A stretch of 40,091 nt of DNA from Circinella umbellata (Eukaryota; Mucoromycota; Mucoromycetes; Mucorales; Lichtheimiaceae), in assembly GCA_025093555.1 (NCBI GenBank), contig JAIWNF010000132.1, positions 1-40,091 on the forward strand. Reading direction: 5' to 3'. The translations under genes and the position numbers were made by a program. This document shows positions 20,703 to 31,561 of this stretch, piece after piece. The notes under the pieces are model-generated. The model did not search any database and was not told where the DNA came from. It was given only the letters and a program-made list of their open reading frames with translations. Position 1 is the first letter of the stretch; every line of letters begins with the position of its first letter.

Positions 20703-22992
20703 TAAAGTATTTTTTTAACCGGCTCAAACCGCAAGTTTGAGCTCGTTTGAGCTGGCTAAGTTATTAGGTTTGAGAATTTTTGAGAACCATGATGCGCAAA
20801 TCCGATCTGCTCAAACGCGCTCAAATCAATGGTTCGCCCTACTCAAACTGGTTCGTTTTTTTTATTCTAAGCAGATTGAGCACTCTCGATCTATGAGTTT
20901 GAGCCGTTGAAAAAATGGTGAGAGGTTCAAAACGACATTAGTCTTCTACTCTATTGGCTACTGTTTCATGTTACACCTTTTGATCAAAGTATCATATTGG
21001 TGGGTTTTTTTTACACGAAGTATATACAGCCTTCAGTATTGGCTCCTTTATTTCGGACATTTTAAAACTAGCATTTGGTATTGGCTTATTATTCTTTTAA
21101 ATTGATCAAATCATCTACTTTTTATTTCCTTTTATATATATAAAGAAGTATTTTTTATTTATTCTTTTTTTATCTACTATACTAATATAAATATATAATT
21201 TTTACTATACTAAAAGCTAAACTATTTTATCTAAATTTAATATTACTAGCCTTCATTTACCATATAACGGATCTAAAAAAGTCTAATCTAAAATGCCTTT
21301 CAATAAATATAGCTATAATTATATGATGTAAAATTGTAAATAGATAACACGAAATGAATCATAATAAAGAAAACATGAAATGAAACCATACCATCCTATA
21401 GAAAAAAAAGAAGTTGAGTATATAAAAATGTTTATGCAATAATATTAAAGAGAAATTAGTTATGCCTTAAGTATGTTTACCGAATAAATTACAGAAAAGG
21501 TTAGTTATATTATAAAAACATGTTCACGGAATAATATAAAGAAAATGATTTGTTAGGCTATATATAAAATACTTACAGAATAGTTTTGAGAAAGAGATAA
21601 ATAACATGTTTCTATGGAAACTGCTACTATAAAAGAACACGTTATATTCATTAGACATCAATAAAACCATACAATAAATATATAAAAAGAACAAGTACAT
21701 ACCTGCCAAATACTCAAGCTTAGGGAAGTTGTCTACTATATAAAGTAAAGTACCTATTCATGTCAGCTTCAATTTTTTATACTATTTATAATTTATCTAT
21801 TACTAGCTTTCCATTATTTACCCTGGTTTTGAAATCACGTTTTTCATGATACAGTTAATATCTAGAATGGATGCACCTTGGCACACTATTTATTCATCAA
21901 TGGATATAATTGGGATGAGTAAGAACATACAAGTTCATGTAAAAAGGGATATATAAGCAGCTAAAAAAAAGGGATACTGGTACCTGTGTCAAAGTACGAA
22001 ACGCGCGTATAGCTTTGTTTCAAGCAAAAGTAGATATAGTAAATGGGAATAGACAAAATAAAAAAAACGGCAGATAAAAAAGCAGATATGTTACGGCTTG
22101 CAAATCATTATTGAAAGAATACACGGAGATAGGGCATACAAGTACACACAAAAAAAAGAGTAGTTGCTACCTGCAGTAAGCATAAAACATATATATATCA
22201 TCAAGTAAGCATGAGTATAGGAGCTGAATAAAAACAAGGATGTGGTTAGCGAACAAAGAGATTAAAGATTAAATTAAGGGCAAAAATATGAATAAAAGAG
22301 TACGCGTAATCCAGCCAGAAAAAAAAGAAGATTACTGCAACTACCTGCGTCAAGCCTATAAGAGCCAGCATATAATCTCCATTACCGTACAAGAGCAGCT
22401 ATGTATAAGATTAAAGAAGAGGGAATCAGTACTGGTATTATAGTCAAAGATGATAATAATAGATTATTTTAAAGATGGAGTGATTTACGTTGTGCCATTT
22501 TGTTGGAGTAAAGAGGAGTAGAGTAAAAAGAAAGTTGCTGAAAAAAGAAGAATAAAAATAATGACCAAATTAGGGTTAGCTGTGTTGGGATAAGAAAAAT
22601 CTTTTTATGTTATTATGGCGTTGTCCATTTTGCCAAGGTGTGTCATCACAGTGTAATGCACTGCTACTTGGTTTCTCTGCATAATGGATAAAATAACATT
22701 ATTTTCTTTAATTTTTCATAAAAACCTCCAATAATAAAATCAGTACTCGTTATTCTTTTCTTCTTGGTGAATGAGCTAATTTTTAGGAAGTGTAGCTGTG
22801 TATATAAAATTATTGTATCAAAACAAGTGAAACTTTAATGCATAAATTTGTCATTAGTATATCTTGAAAGGGAAATAGATAACAACAAAAAAAATATAAA
22901 TATAAAAGTTGCGGATGTAAATTAATGACCTTTTGTTTCAATAACTTCTCATTAAATAAACATCTCCTTTTACTATTAATACTTTTTTTATA
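20703..22992. other. Left end and noncoding left arm of copy B, promoter of accessory gene
   Basis: TTTGAGC/GCTCAAA words crowd 20720-20900. A set of about four 50-bp tandem units lies at 21430-21610. Four conserved TACCTG-type words lie near 21699, 21981, 22168 and 22342. A TATA-like GTATATAAAA near 22799-22808 could drive the gene starting at 22993. No protein frame is credible here. Confidence 0.65.
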
Positions 22993-24282
22993 ATGGATGA
23001 TAACTTCGACGATTTTACTGGAAGATATGACAGCAGTACAGCTATTCCAGTACAAGTGCCAGGCCGTACTACTTTGGGATCGCTGGAAAATAGCACTTCT
23101 ACTTTTAGCAGCAATAGCACCCTATGGACTGAAATAGGTAAAATGCACAGCTGGATCAGCACTGCCGAAACAAAGTTTACCCACTTTGAAAAGTTGGTGG
23201 AAAGTCAAGCAGGCATTATTAACGCTATTAACAAGCGTAATGCTGAGCTGGAGCAAGAGGTGCTTGAGTTGAAGCATCAAGTTGCTAAAAATACAGAGAA
23301 GAAGACTCGGAGTCCACGGGATAAATTCCTCTCGGTAATATTCATTATTTTTTCTATTTTTTTTTGCAGCTTGACTGAAGAAAAGTAATGATACTAAAGC
23401 AATATGGTTAATATCGTTTCAATTAGAGTACGCTGAGGAGCCATTACAAGGGCAAGATGGTTCCGAAAGGGGCCATCTGGAGTTTTGATATGACTTCGAC
23501 CATGAAGAGAATAGCATGGTCAAAACTGCCCTTGTAAGCTATGCGCTGAAGACGGCAGATGACCTTGACTATGACTGGACTGCCGAAGTAATTGAGGAAA
23601 AGTTGGCTGCGGTATTTAGGAATGCGAGATATCGTAAGAAGCTTACGCCGCAACAACAGGAAACAGAGAAGCAAAAATCTCAGAAACGTAGTATTCGGAA
23701 CAAGGTTTGTTGATATTTTTTATCATTATCTAAAGCCTATGGTATAAATGAAAATCTAACTGAAATTATACAATAGAAATATCACGCACGCCAAAAAATA
23801 TACCAGAGGAACAGTGAGGCTCTCCTTGCTGAATTCAAGGATTGCGATTGGCTCCTCGAACGGGATTTGATGTCGGATGAAGAAGACTTGTATGACGAAT
23901 GGGAGGTAGTAGAGGAAAAAGCAGTGTTGTGCCCAACGTGGCGTTCTGAGAAGGTAATATATCTTAATTTTTTTAAAGAAAGATATTTGTAAATAAAATG
24001 TGAACCAAGTGTTTCTAACATATAACTCTGTAATAGGCCAAAACATTTTACAGCAAGTTAGATGAGCTGTTGCATCAGTCTAAGAAGAGGATAACTGGTA
24101 TGAAGCGTGTTCGCGGAGATCAGTACGTTATGGAAAAGGTACTTTCTGAAGGTCAACGAACACGCTTGCCTTCTTGGGCCATAGTTCCATTAGTAGAACC
24201 GTCTGTTTTATCAGTTCAACCTGATAATTCAGAACAACATAATATAAGCCCAGTTCAACCTGAGGCTCCTTCCGAACAATAA
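22993..24282 (+). CDS. Coiled-coil accessory protein of the Plavaka-like element, unknown family
   Basis: Four exons, 22993-23334, 23427-23704, 23777-23953 and 24037-24282, all join in phase 0 with GT-AG introns. The N-terminus is acidic (MDDNFDDFTGRY). Residues about 70-110 form a heptad-rich coiled coil (INKRNAELEQEVLELKHQ), then a basic linker (KKTRSPRDK). Exon 2 holds HYKGKMVPKGAIWSFDMTST and a helical DYDWTAEVIEEKLAAVF. Exon 3 has RDLMSDEEDLYDEWEVVEEK, and exon 4 KRITGMKRVRGDQY with a Pro/Ser-rich tail. One base seems missing near 23525. The first exon is conserved in copy C with the same donor, so this is a standard gene of the family. A dimeric DNA-binding helper of the transposase is possible (inference); no family was recognised. 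Confidence 0.72.
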
Positions 24283-24987
24283 CTATTATCTTTTATTTTA
24301 AATAAATAATGCTCACATGGTAGGGTGGTTGGGTTGGGCACAGGCTTTTTTAAGCTTAAAACAAAATTCTTTTTATCATTTTAGTTTTGGAGATAAATTT
24401 TATATTATGTGAGATTCAAAGAGAATAAAAACGGATGTAAATGGAGATGCATTTGCTCAACAAGTGAATTTTACAATATAATATAGATTACAAGTAAATA
24501 ATAAAATAACATATAGAAAAATGCATAAACATCAAAATCAAACTGCATGTATGTTGTCAAACAAATACATTTTCAACTAAAAGGTATCGGACGCCTATAT
24601 TTGGTATTTTGTTGTCTATAAGCTGTGATACAATTTTTTTTGCCACTTACAATTTCCTTTTTTTTTTTCTCTTACCATCTTTTTAATGATTGCTTCTTTT
24701 TTTATAAAAACTACCGTGATAAAACTATTTATATTAATGAATGTTCCATTTGATTGGCAAACTTATTTTTTTAGAGTAGTGAGGTATGTAATATTAGTAA
24801 TGTTTAATAACTTTTTTATAGTTCAAGATAGAATAAGCAATTCGTCACCAGTTTTTTTTGTGCAACTTCTTTGTTTGGTATGTTGAAAACACCCAAGTAC
24901 GGTTATGGACCTCAAACGAAAGTATATAAAGGTTTGGAATCTGTAATAGCATAGACGTTACTCTTTTTCAATATTTTAACTATTATT
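24283..24987. other. Gap between the two plus-strand genes of copy B
   Basis: AT-rich DNA holding the 3' flank of the first gene and the promoter of the next. A 67-codon frame at 24686-24886 is hydrophobic and T-rich and is not considered a gene. Nothing else is seen. Confidence 0.5.
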
Positions 24988-25680
24988 ATGAGCTCTAGCA
25001 CTGACCCCTCCATTTCCCCTTCCCCCCTCTCCTGTCAATGAGTATGCCGAACAGTAAGTATTAAATTGTAACCTAGGTGATATATATATATATACTGTAT
25101 TTTTATTAACATAATCTTATATTAGATTGATTAGACACATAAAAGACGTGGACGATAAAGCCAGGGAAATTGCTCGCGAGCAACGCGATGTGTAAGTATT
25201 TATAATAATAATTAATGCTTTATGATTTGTATACTTATTACAGTGATTAGGATTGAAGACGCTCTCAAAGTGAAGAAAAAGAAGTCATAGATATCTTGAA
25301 GATCGATATATTGCCTGCAGATATAAGAATTATCCTAAGGCTTGAAGGTTTTGGATGGTATGTATCGAATTTATATATCTCGTAATTGTGTTTCATAAAG
25401 ATGCTAAAAGATATATATTTTTATAGGGACTTCCTGCCTCCCAGCCAGATAATATGATTACAAGATGCAGGAAGAAGAAGTATATAGAACGATCTGAAGC
25501 AGAAGGATCGGAAGATGATGAAGATGATATGAAGAGGGCGAAGTTGATGAAGGAGACGAAGGCGATGAAGATGATGAAGAGGAGCTGTTGGGGAAGCGAA
25601 AGGCTTCCCCATCGCCTGAACCAGAAAGAAGAAGACCTGTCGCCGTCCTTCGGTATAATTTTTTTAATAAAAATATTTAA
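24988..25680 (+). CDS. Small protein with acidic tail and basic C-terminus, unknown, damaged
   Basis: Probable exons are 24988-25053, 25126-25191, 25244-25357 and 25427-25680, bounded by GTAAGT or GTATGT donors and TAG/CAG acceptors. Exon 1 is Ser/Pro-rich; exons 1-2 give NEYAEQLIRHIKDVDDKAREI, a helical stretch. Exon 3 reads EEKEVIDILKIDILPADIRI in one frame, after two in-frame stops (TAG, TGA) at its start that fit C-to-T changes. Exon 4 encodes a strongly Asp/Glu-rich run, then GKRKASPSPEPERRR, a possible nuclear localisation signal. Frames must shift in exon 1 (C run at 25022-25027) and near 25529, so it may be dead or mis-sequenced. It follows the coiled-coil gene on the same strand. No family was recognised. 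Confidence 0.45.
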
Positions 25681-25797
25681 TACACGGCATCTAACATACT
25701 ACTGTTTTGGATCATATTGATTAGTATTCAAGAAAAATATGGTAGTCGAGAAAAAGGAAAAATGATTTTTATAAAAGAGTGCATATAGTAAAAAAAA

Positions 25798-26110
25798 GAT
25801 GGATAACATAAGGGTGTATATATAAAAAGTTGGCATAGGAGGACAGAAAATAAAAAGCATAAGTAAAAAAAACGGATGGATAACATAAGAGGATGTATAT
25901 ATAAAAAAGGATCGAGCATAAGTGGATAGAAAATAAAAAGCACAGTTAAGAAAAAGATGGGTGTAATAAAACAATGCATATATAAAAAAGCACGGGTTAT
26001 AAGAGAACAAAAAAAAAGGTTAAGTGAGGAAAAGATGTGTATCATAAAAGGATGTATGTATAAAAACATAGGGCATAATAAGACTAAAAAGATAGCATAA
26101 TACAAAGCCC
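25798..26110. repeat. Degenerate tandem repeat, about 78-bp unit, four copies
   Basis: Units start at about 25798, 25875, 25956 and 26034 (spacing 77-81 bp). Each begins GATGGATAACATAA-like, followed by GGATGTATATATAAAAA, GGGCATAA and a poly-A-rich stretch. Looser remnants continue to about 26340. The array sits between the 3' ends of the convergent genes of copy B. The long minus-strand frames across it are composition artefacts (Phe/Leu/Tyr-rich). Confidence 0.7.
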
Positions 26111-29086
26111 ATACAAGAAAAGAAAAATGAGAGGCATAAGAAGTAGTAAGTAAAAAAAAGTGGTATAAGAATAAGTATATAATGAATAAATAAATGGATG
26201 TCGGGATAAAGTGGATATAGTGAAAAAAAATAAAGAACATATGATGGATAAAAAAAGATAATATAAATATAATGATATAGTATCAAGTGGATGGACGAAA
26301 TTAATGATGAAAATATTAACGATGAATATGATATATAGTAACAAAGCGAAAGTAAAGATGTTTGATTAACCAGTTGTCTTGCGAGGTAGAGGAATGACAA
26401 CAAGTTTATCAGGACCATTAGGCGCGATAGCAATTGGTGAGAAAATTCGATGAACAGGTAATATACATTCCAAGGTCATCCTGCGGAAATGATTACAACA
26501 TTCCATCAGACCGTGGGATCTTTGAGCCGCGATGGATGCAAAATCTGATGACTTTGCATACCAATTGACAAATGCAAAGGTATGATCAAAGTATCCAGTA
26601 CTGTTCCCTTGATGCAAACGGATGCGGTGAACAAAGAAATATGCGATTTTACCATATCGCATCTCAGTTTGTTGATGGCCTTCACGAAGGACTGGATTAC
26701 CGTTGTTATCTGTTTCCAAGAAAAGCGCCTGTACGTTAATACCTTTTTTTGATCTTGCCTCGTCACTTCTATAAAGTTGCCCAAGGATTTTAATCGAAAG
26801 CATTTTCTGAATAATATCACCAACCATTTCACCAGGTGCATCAACATCTTCAATATGATAACTCTTGAAGATATTATATGGATACATGTGCGGTAATATG
26901 CCAACAGCAAGTCATAATGATCGTCACTGATTGGAACATGTGCTTTAAGGTCGAGAGGAAAAGTTGAAGGTGGTAGAGGCTCCCAACCTGACACTTCCAG
27001 TCTACCGTTCCATTTCTCGGCGTAATTGACGAAGGTGTTCAGGTCAAATTCGGTGGCATTAATGGTGGAATCAATAAGGGCGGAGATAACTGTGGTGCAA
27101 GTCTTGTAAGGATTTTTAAAAAGTCGGGTTCGCCAGCAAACCAACGACTTTTTTCAGCAACGAAATTGTCAGCAAAACCAAGTTCTAAAAATCCGCGCAT
27201 ATACGTTGTTTCGAAACTATCCTTGCGGTTCGTATTGATACTCTTTAACAAGCCATTATAACGTTCGAAATTCAAATTCCAAACGCTATAGATCGGACCG
27301 AAGTCATATATTTGGGATCTCAAATGCAAGTGTGAATGCATGTTGGCGTTATTTCTTGACAACCATACAACTCCTCGCATTCAGCACAAAATTGTTTCAA
27401 AGCAGATGGGCACGATCTATCTCGTTCGTAGTGATTGAAGGGCCAGCAAGAAGCTTATTTGCACGTACGAATTTGAGCCAAATCTTGAGGTGTTGAGGAG
27501 GAAGACGATTTTTGAGTAGGATCGAAGAAAGTGCAAGGACCCACGTTCTCCATTCAGCACCTTTCATAAAGGCAAAGTGCCGCCGATCTTAGATTTAGAG
27601 ATCTCAAATCCTGGAGGAAGTTCGATCTGTTCTGCCTCTTTTTGCATCTCGGTGAAGTGATCTTTTGTTAATAATGGTTTTCCTGTTGTAGGATTCACCA
27701 TTCTTCGCCACAACTCCATCATCCTTTTACACGTTCCGAGGTAAAGATTGTGGAAAGGATCCAGCAAAACTTGACGTGATCGTTGAAAGTACTTTAAACG
27801 ACATAATGGTGACCACCTGTACCGTACTCATTCTCGACTCGCTCTCGTTCCTGTGGTGTTTTGGCTGCCTTCCACTTTTCAGCTCCTTCAGCATTTTTTG
27901 CCTCATCACGATCCTGCCAAGCGAAATCGAATCCACCCCAGTTACGCAATGTTGATCCTGGGAGCTGTGTAAACTTACGATCGCATCGGTAACACGCACA
28001 AAAAGATTGGATGCCAGTAAATGCACCAACTTTCCGAGCTGCTGGTATATCGCAATTTATGACAACAAAACGGCACGCATGGTTGGCGAATTTGGATCAT
28101 TAGAAACGGATACTCCTTCGTAAAGTTTCTCCAATTCCTTCACCAGTGGTTCCATATAATGGTTCATTTGATGGTTACTTGGCTCCTTTGGACCAGGAAG
28201 AGTTCCTATTTTTTTTTATTCATATAAAAATATACATATGTATTAACTATATGGTCGGCTGCGTAAAAAACTGATATAATATTTATTCTATAGAAAAAGA
28301 CCTCCTTTTTACCTATTAATAGGATATTGCTTGGTAAGTTTCTTTGGGAACGTGGTAGATTTAAAATGACAAATAAATAGCACCGCAACTATAGAAGGAC
28401 CATTCTCGAAGGGGGAAAACCTATTATGGTCTGTATTTCAGTATACACTCAAATATATTACACTTAATTTTCAAGCACAAATATATTTCTTTTTTTTTTT
28501 TGCAAGAAAGGAATCATAGATATTACCAGTCAACATTTAATGCAAATTGGATCGAATGCTTATCTTCAATAAATGTTTTGCCGTTGTTATCCTTTATTTC
28601 GCTCCACATATTACCATCATATATATCATAGTAGACATCAGTAGTTTGTTGTCGATATCTCTATGCGCTGATTTGCTCATAAAAATTGGATCGTCGAAAC
28701 ATTATCTGTAATCCTTTAATAACAGAATGGTAAGGATATTCCTTTAACTGTTGATTTTTTTTACAAGATCCATTTTTGAAAAGCTGTTCGTTACATAGCT
28801 TTACGGACCAAGCAGATGACGGGTGGTGAGGATATTCAGTATGATTACATAATGTTTTTTCGCTAGCGAGTAGGACATCGAGAGTATATATTTTGTGACA
28901 TTTTTTACAGGCAACATATCTTTTAAGCCTTCTTCAAAAATATCAACACCCATATGCTGACGAAGGATAGACAATTTTTTTGGTAATTTTGGACAAGAGG
29001 TATTCGTGTAGGAGAGGATTATATTAATAAATGCCATTAATATTTCGGCAGCAACTTCAGAAAGGTACTGTCGTTGGAACAGGATG

Positions 29087-29635
29087 GAGGACTAATCAAT
29101 ATCAATAAATATTTTAAAAATCGATTGATTTTTATATATTTATAATTATTTATTTTAATATATGAAAAAATTTATTTTTTACAAAAATATTAAAAATTAT
29201 AAATTTTTGGATATTTTGGATTATATGGAATTTATGAATTTTATAAAATCATAAATTCTTATATATATAAAAAACATTTATTTGTATAACAAATTATGTT
29301 TTTGGAATCTTTGATTCATAATTTCTTAAAGATTTTATTTTAATCATATGATCTAATTGATTACGTAATCAATTATAATTATCATATGAAAATTTAAAAT
29401 AAATAAATAAGTTAATTTAAAAACAAAAAAATCATTGATTTTAAATGTTTTTTATATATATAAGAATTTATGATTTCATAAAATTCATAAATTCCATATA
29501 ATCCAAAATATCCAAAAATTTATAATTTTTAATATTTTTGTAAAAAATAAATTTTTTCATATATTAAAATAAATAATTATAAATATATAAAAATCAATCG
29601 ATTTTTAAAATATTTATTGATATTGATTAGTCCTC
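29087..29635. repeat. Palindrome 1, arms 194 bp
   Basis: Left arm 29087-29280 and right arm 29442-29635 are inverted copies with one mismatch seen (in the AATTTTATRAAATC stretch). The central 161 bp are unpaired. Ends read GAGGACTAATC. Confidence 0.92.
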
Positions 29636-29682
29636 TTAATGAAATAATTAAAAATACTATAAGTTTTTTAATATTTCTATTA

Positions 29683-30697
29683 GGGGACATGTTGTTAATA
29701 AATAGATAATACAAAATCAGTTGATTTTATATTATTATCAGATAATTATTGATTTTATAAAATTTATAAAAATCATAATTTAATATATATATTTAAGAAA
29801 AATAGAGAGATAAACATTAATAAGAAATATTTTTGTAAACTATAAAATTTTTGTAATCATTAGATTATTAAAAATTAATATGTTTACTTATATTTATTTA
29901 GATATATAAAAAACTAAAAATAATTAAATCAATTAAACTTCAAAACATTAACTTTTAGATCATTTATTTAATCTTTTTAAATATTTTTATTGATATTATT
30001 AATTGTTCTGAATTTTGAAAATATAAAATACCACAAAAATTAAAAATTGTGGAACATTTTTAATGTGGTATGTTTATTATTTTCTTATTATTTTCTTATT
30101 ATTTTGAAAATATAAAATACCACAAAAATTAAAAATTGTGGAACATTTTTAATTATTTAAATAAGTTAATTTATTTTTGATTATTTGTTCTAACTATAAC
30201 ATTTAGATATCTTAAATTGTTATCAATTTAAATAAAAAATAAAAAAGGATATATCAATTAATGTTTATAAATGTTTTAATTATATGTAAAAGAAATAAAT
30301 TAACTTATTTAAATAATTAAAAATGTTCCACAATTTTTAATTTTTGTGGTATTTTATATTTTCAAAATTCAGAACAATTAATAATATCAATAAAAATATT
30401 TAAAAAGATTAAATAAATGATCTAAAAGTTAATGTTTTGAAGTTTAATTGATTTAATTATTTTTAGTTTTTTATATATCTAAATAAATATAAGTAAACAT
30501 ATTAATTTTTAATAATCTAATGATTACAAAAATTTTATAGTTTACAAAAATATTTCTTATTAATGTTTATCTCTCTATTTTTCTTAAATATATATATTAA
30601 ATTATGATTTTTATAAATTTTATAAAATCAATAATTATCTGATAATAATATAAAATCAACTGATTTTGTATTATCTATTTATTAACAACATGTCCCC
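29683..30697. repeat. Palindrome 2, arms about 380 bp or more
   Basis: Left arm from 29683 (GGGGACATGTTG) and right arm ending 30697 (CAACATGTCCCC) match without visible mismatch for about 379 bp (29683-30061 against 30319-30697). The left side then holds a local direct duplication of a 50-bp block (CCACAAAAATTAAAAATTGTGG core, near 30030 and 30120). After it the pairing resumes (ATTTAAATAAGTTAATTTATT). Confidence 0.9.
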
Positions 30698-31383
30698 ATG
30701 ATGAAAAGACCAATGAACATATACAACTTATCAAAAGCTGGTACAGACTCTATAGTATGAAAATAGGATTCAATGAATAGTTGAAATAAAAAAGATAGTC
30801 TGAAAAATAAATAACCGCACCTTCATCCATAAAATCATTATTATTATCTGCCTCAGTGGTATTCTCCTGATTATTTAGTATATCACCTACTACTGGTAGT
30901 TCCTGATCTCCAAAATCATAATCGTCAAAATCATTATCCATGTGCCCTTCATCTGGACCCAGCATGGAAGCCAGCATAACGGGTTCAGTTTCAGCTGCAT
31001 TAAATATAAATTTCGCACTTGGTTAAAACGATAACTTAATATTAAAATAAAATAAAGATAATTTTCTACCATTCTCATCAAGATCCATCATATCCTCATC
31101 GCTTTGACTAGCAATCCACGCATCATAAAGACTCGTGCTGTAGTCGATCTTATGACGATGTTTAGTATTTTCTGTTTGATGAATGAACTTTTCAGGTAGT
31201 GTACTCATTTGAAAACATTGATTACAAAAGCATTTTTTGATCCCGTAATGAATTTCAGCAGCTGTCTGCATTTTGCAAAGAAAAAAAAAGAAAATTAAAT
31301 AATGAAGAAAAAGTAATGAAGTATTACAATGCTTAACGACTAGCATGTAACTTAATATTTATTTTGCGTAAGGTAACTTTTTA

Positions 31384-31561
31384 TTTGAACACGTTTGAGA
31401 ATACTCAAACTAAGCGTTTGAGCGAGCTGGTTACTCAAACTACTGATTTGAGCGGTTTGAGCCAGCTCAAATCATTCAGGGGCGTTTGAGCCGCTCAAAC
31501 CAGCTCAAACCCAAAAGTTTTAGCAAGACCCATTTTCTCAAACCACCTTTTAAGTCCAGTG
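31384..31561 (-). repeat. Right subterminal repeats and terminus of copy B
   Basis: Same composition and order of TTTGAGC/GCTCAAA words as 20525-20702, with only a few differences. It ends CCTTTTAAGTCCAGTG. It lies about 110 bp upstream of the transposase ATG (31271), so any protein bound here could also regulate the transposase promoter. Confidence 0.78.

Larger units (their letters stand above)
29087..30697. mobile_element. 1611-bp double-palindrome element in the transposase gene
   Basis: It is flanked by the 3-bp direct repeat ATG (29084-29086, 30698-30700). Removing it with one ATG restores a continuous, family-like reading frame across the join (YMFIGLFI / ILFQRQYLSEV), so the whole unit entered as one piece. 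It consists of two separate large palindromes, 29087-29635 and 29683-30697, with a 47-bp spacer bounded by TTA on both sides. Outer ends are GAGGAC and, inverted, GGGGAC. It is extremely AT-rich with no coding frame. Superfamily unknown; GRGGAC ends with 3-bp duplications recall PIF/Harbinger MITEs, but the outer duplication ATG is not the usual TWA. Confidence 0.85.
26366..31271 (-). pseudogene. Plavaka-type transposase of copy B, split by an insertion and frameshifted
   Basis: Minus-strand exons are about 31271-31070, 30994-30821, 30749-28527 (holding the 29087-30697 insertion), 28430-28313 and 28205-26366. The N-terminus has KKCFCNQC (CxCxxC) and an acidic region. Then come VACKKCHKIYT, YDIYDGNMW, FALNVDW, VAVLFVILNLPRSQRN, GTLPGPKEPSNHQMNHYM and CDIPAARKVGAF with a Cys pair, LLDPFHNLYLGTCKRMM (DPxHN catalytic region), NANMHSHLHL, DFGPIYSVWNLNFERYNG and the closing ILPVHRIF...VVIPLPRK. 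This order is that of Plavaka transposases of the CACTA superfamily. One TAG (28663-28661) replaces a probable Trp. One-base losses are inferred near 28918, 28062, 27828, 27578, 27398, 27352, 27113 and 26892. The phase across the 28526-28431 intron does not close by one base. Confidence 0.85.
20703..31561 (-). mobile_element. CACTA/Plavaka-like DNA transposon, copy B (most complete)
   Basis: It spans 10.86 kb, or about 9.25 kb without the palindromic insertion at 29087-30697. It begins at TAAAGTATTTTTTTAACC directly after the right end of copy A, lacking the terminal CACTGGACA that copy A has. It ends at 31561 with an intact AAGTCCAGTG. Contents: a noncoding left arm, a coiled-coil accessory gene (+), a small acidic-tail gene (+), a 78-bp tandem repeat, and a Plavaka-type transposase (-). 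The plus-strand genes and the transposase converge on the tandem repeat. Confidence 0.8.

Noticed and set aside
22810..23162. Minus-strand ORFs opposite the accessory gene
   Set aside because: Shadows of the plus-strand coding exon, whose splice phases and paralogue in copy C support the plus strand.
23335..23369. A 35-nt intron ending at TTTTGCAG inside the accessory gene
   Set aside because: Too short, and the following micro-exon contains a stop. The 92-nt intron to 23426 joins in phase 0.
24686..24886. 66-codon hydrophobic plus-strand ORF
   Set aside because: T-rich, no homologous frame to compare in another copy, and it lies in an apparent promoter/3' flank region.
25798..26110. CRISPR array
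   Set aside because: Repeats are degenerate, contiguous and without unique spacers, in a eukaryotic context.
25699..26433. Overlapping minus-strand ORFs resembling membrane proteins
   Set aside because: Same composition artefact across a purine-rich tandem repeat; none is continuous with the transposase.
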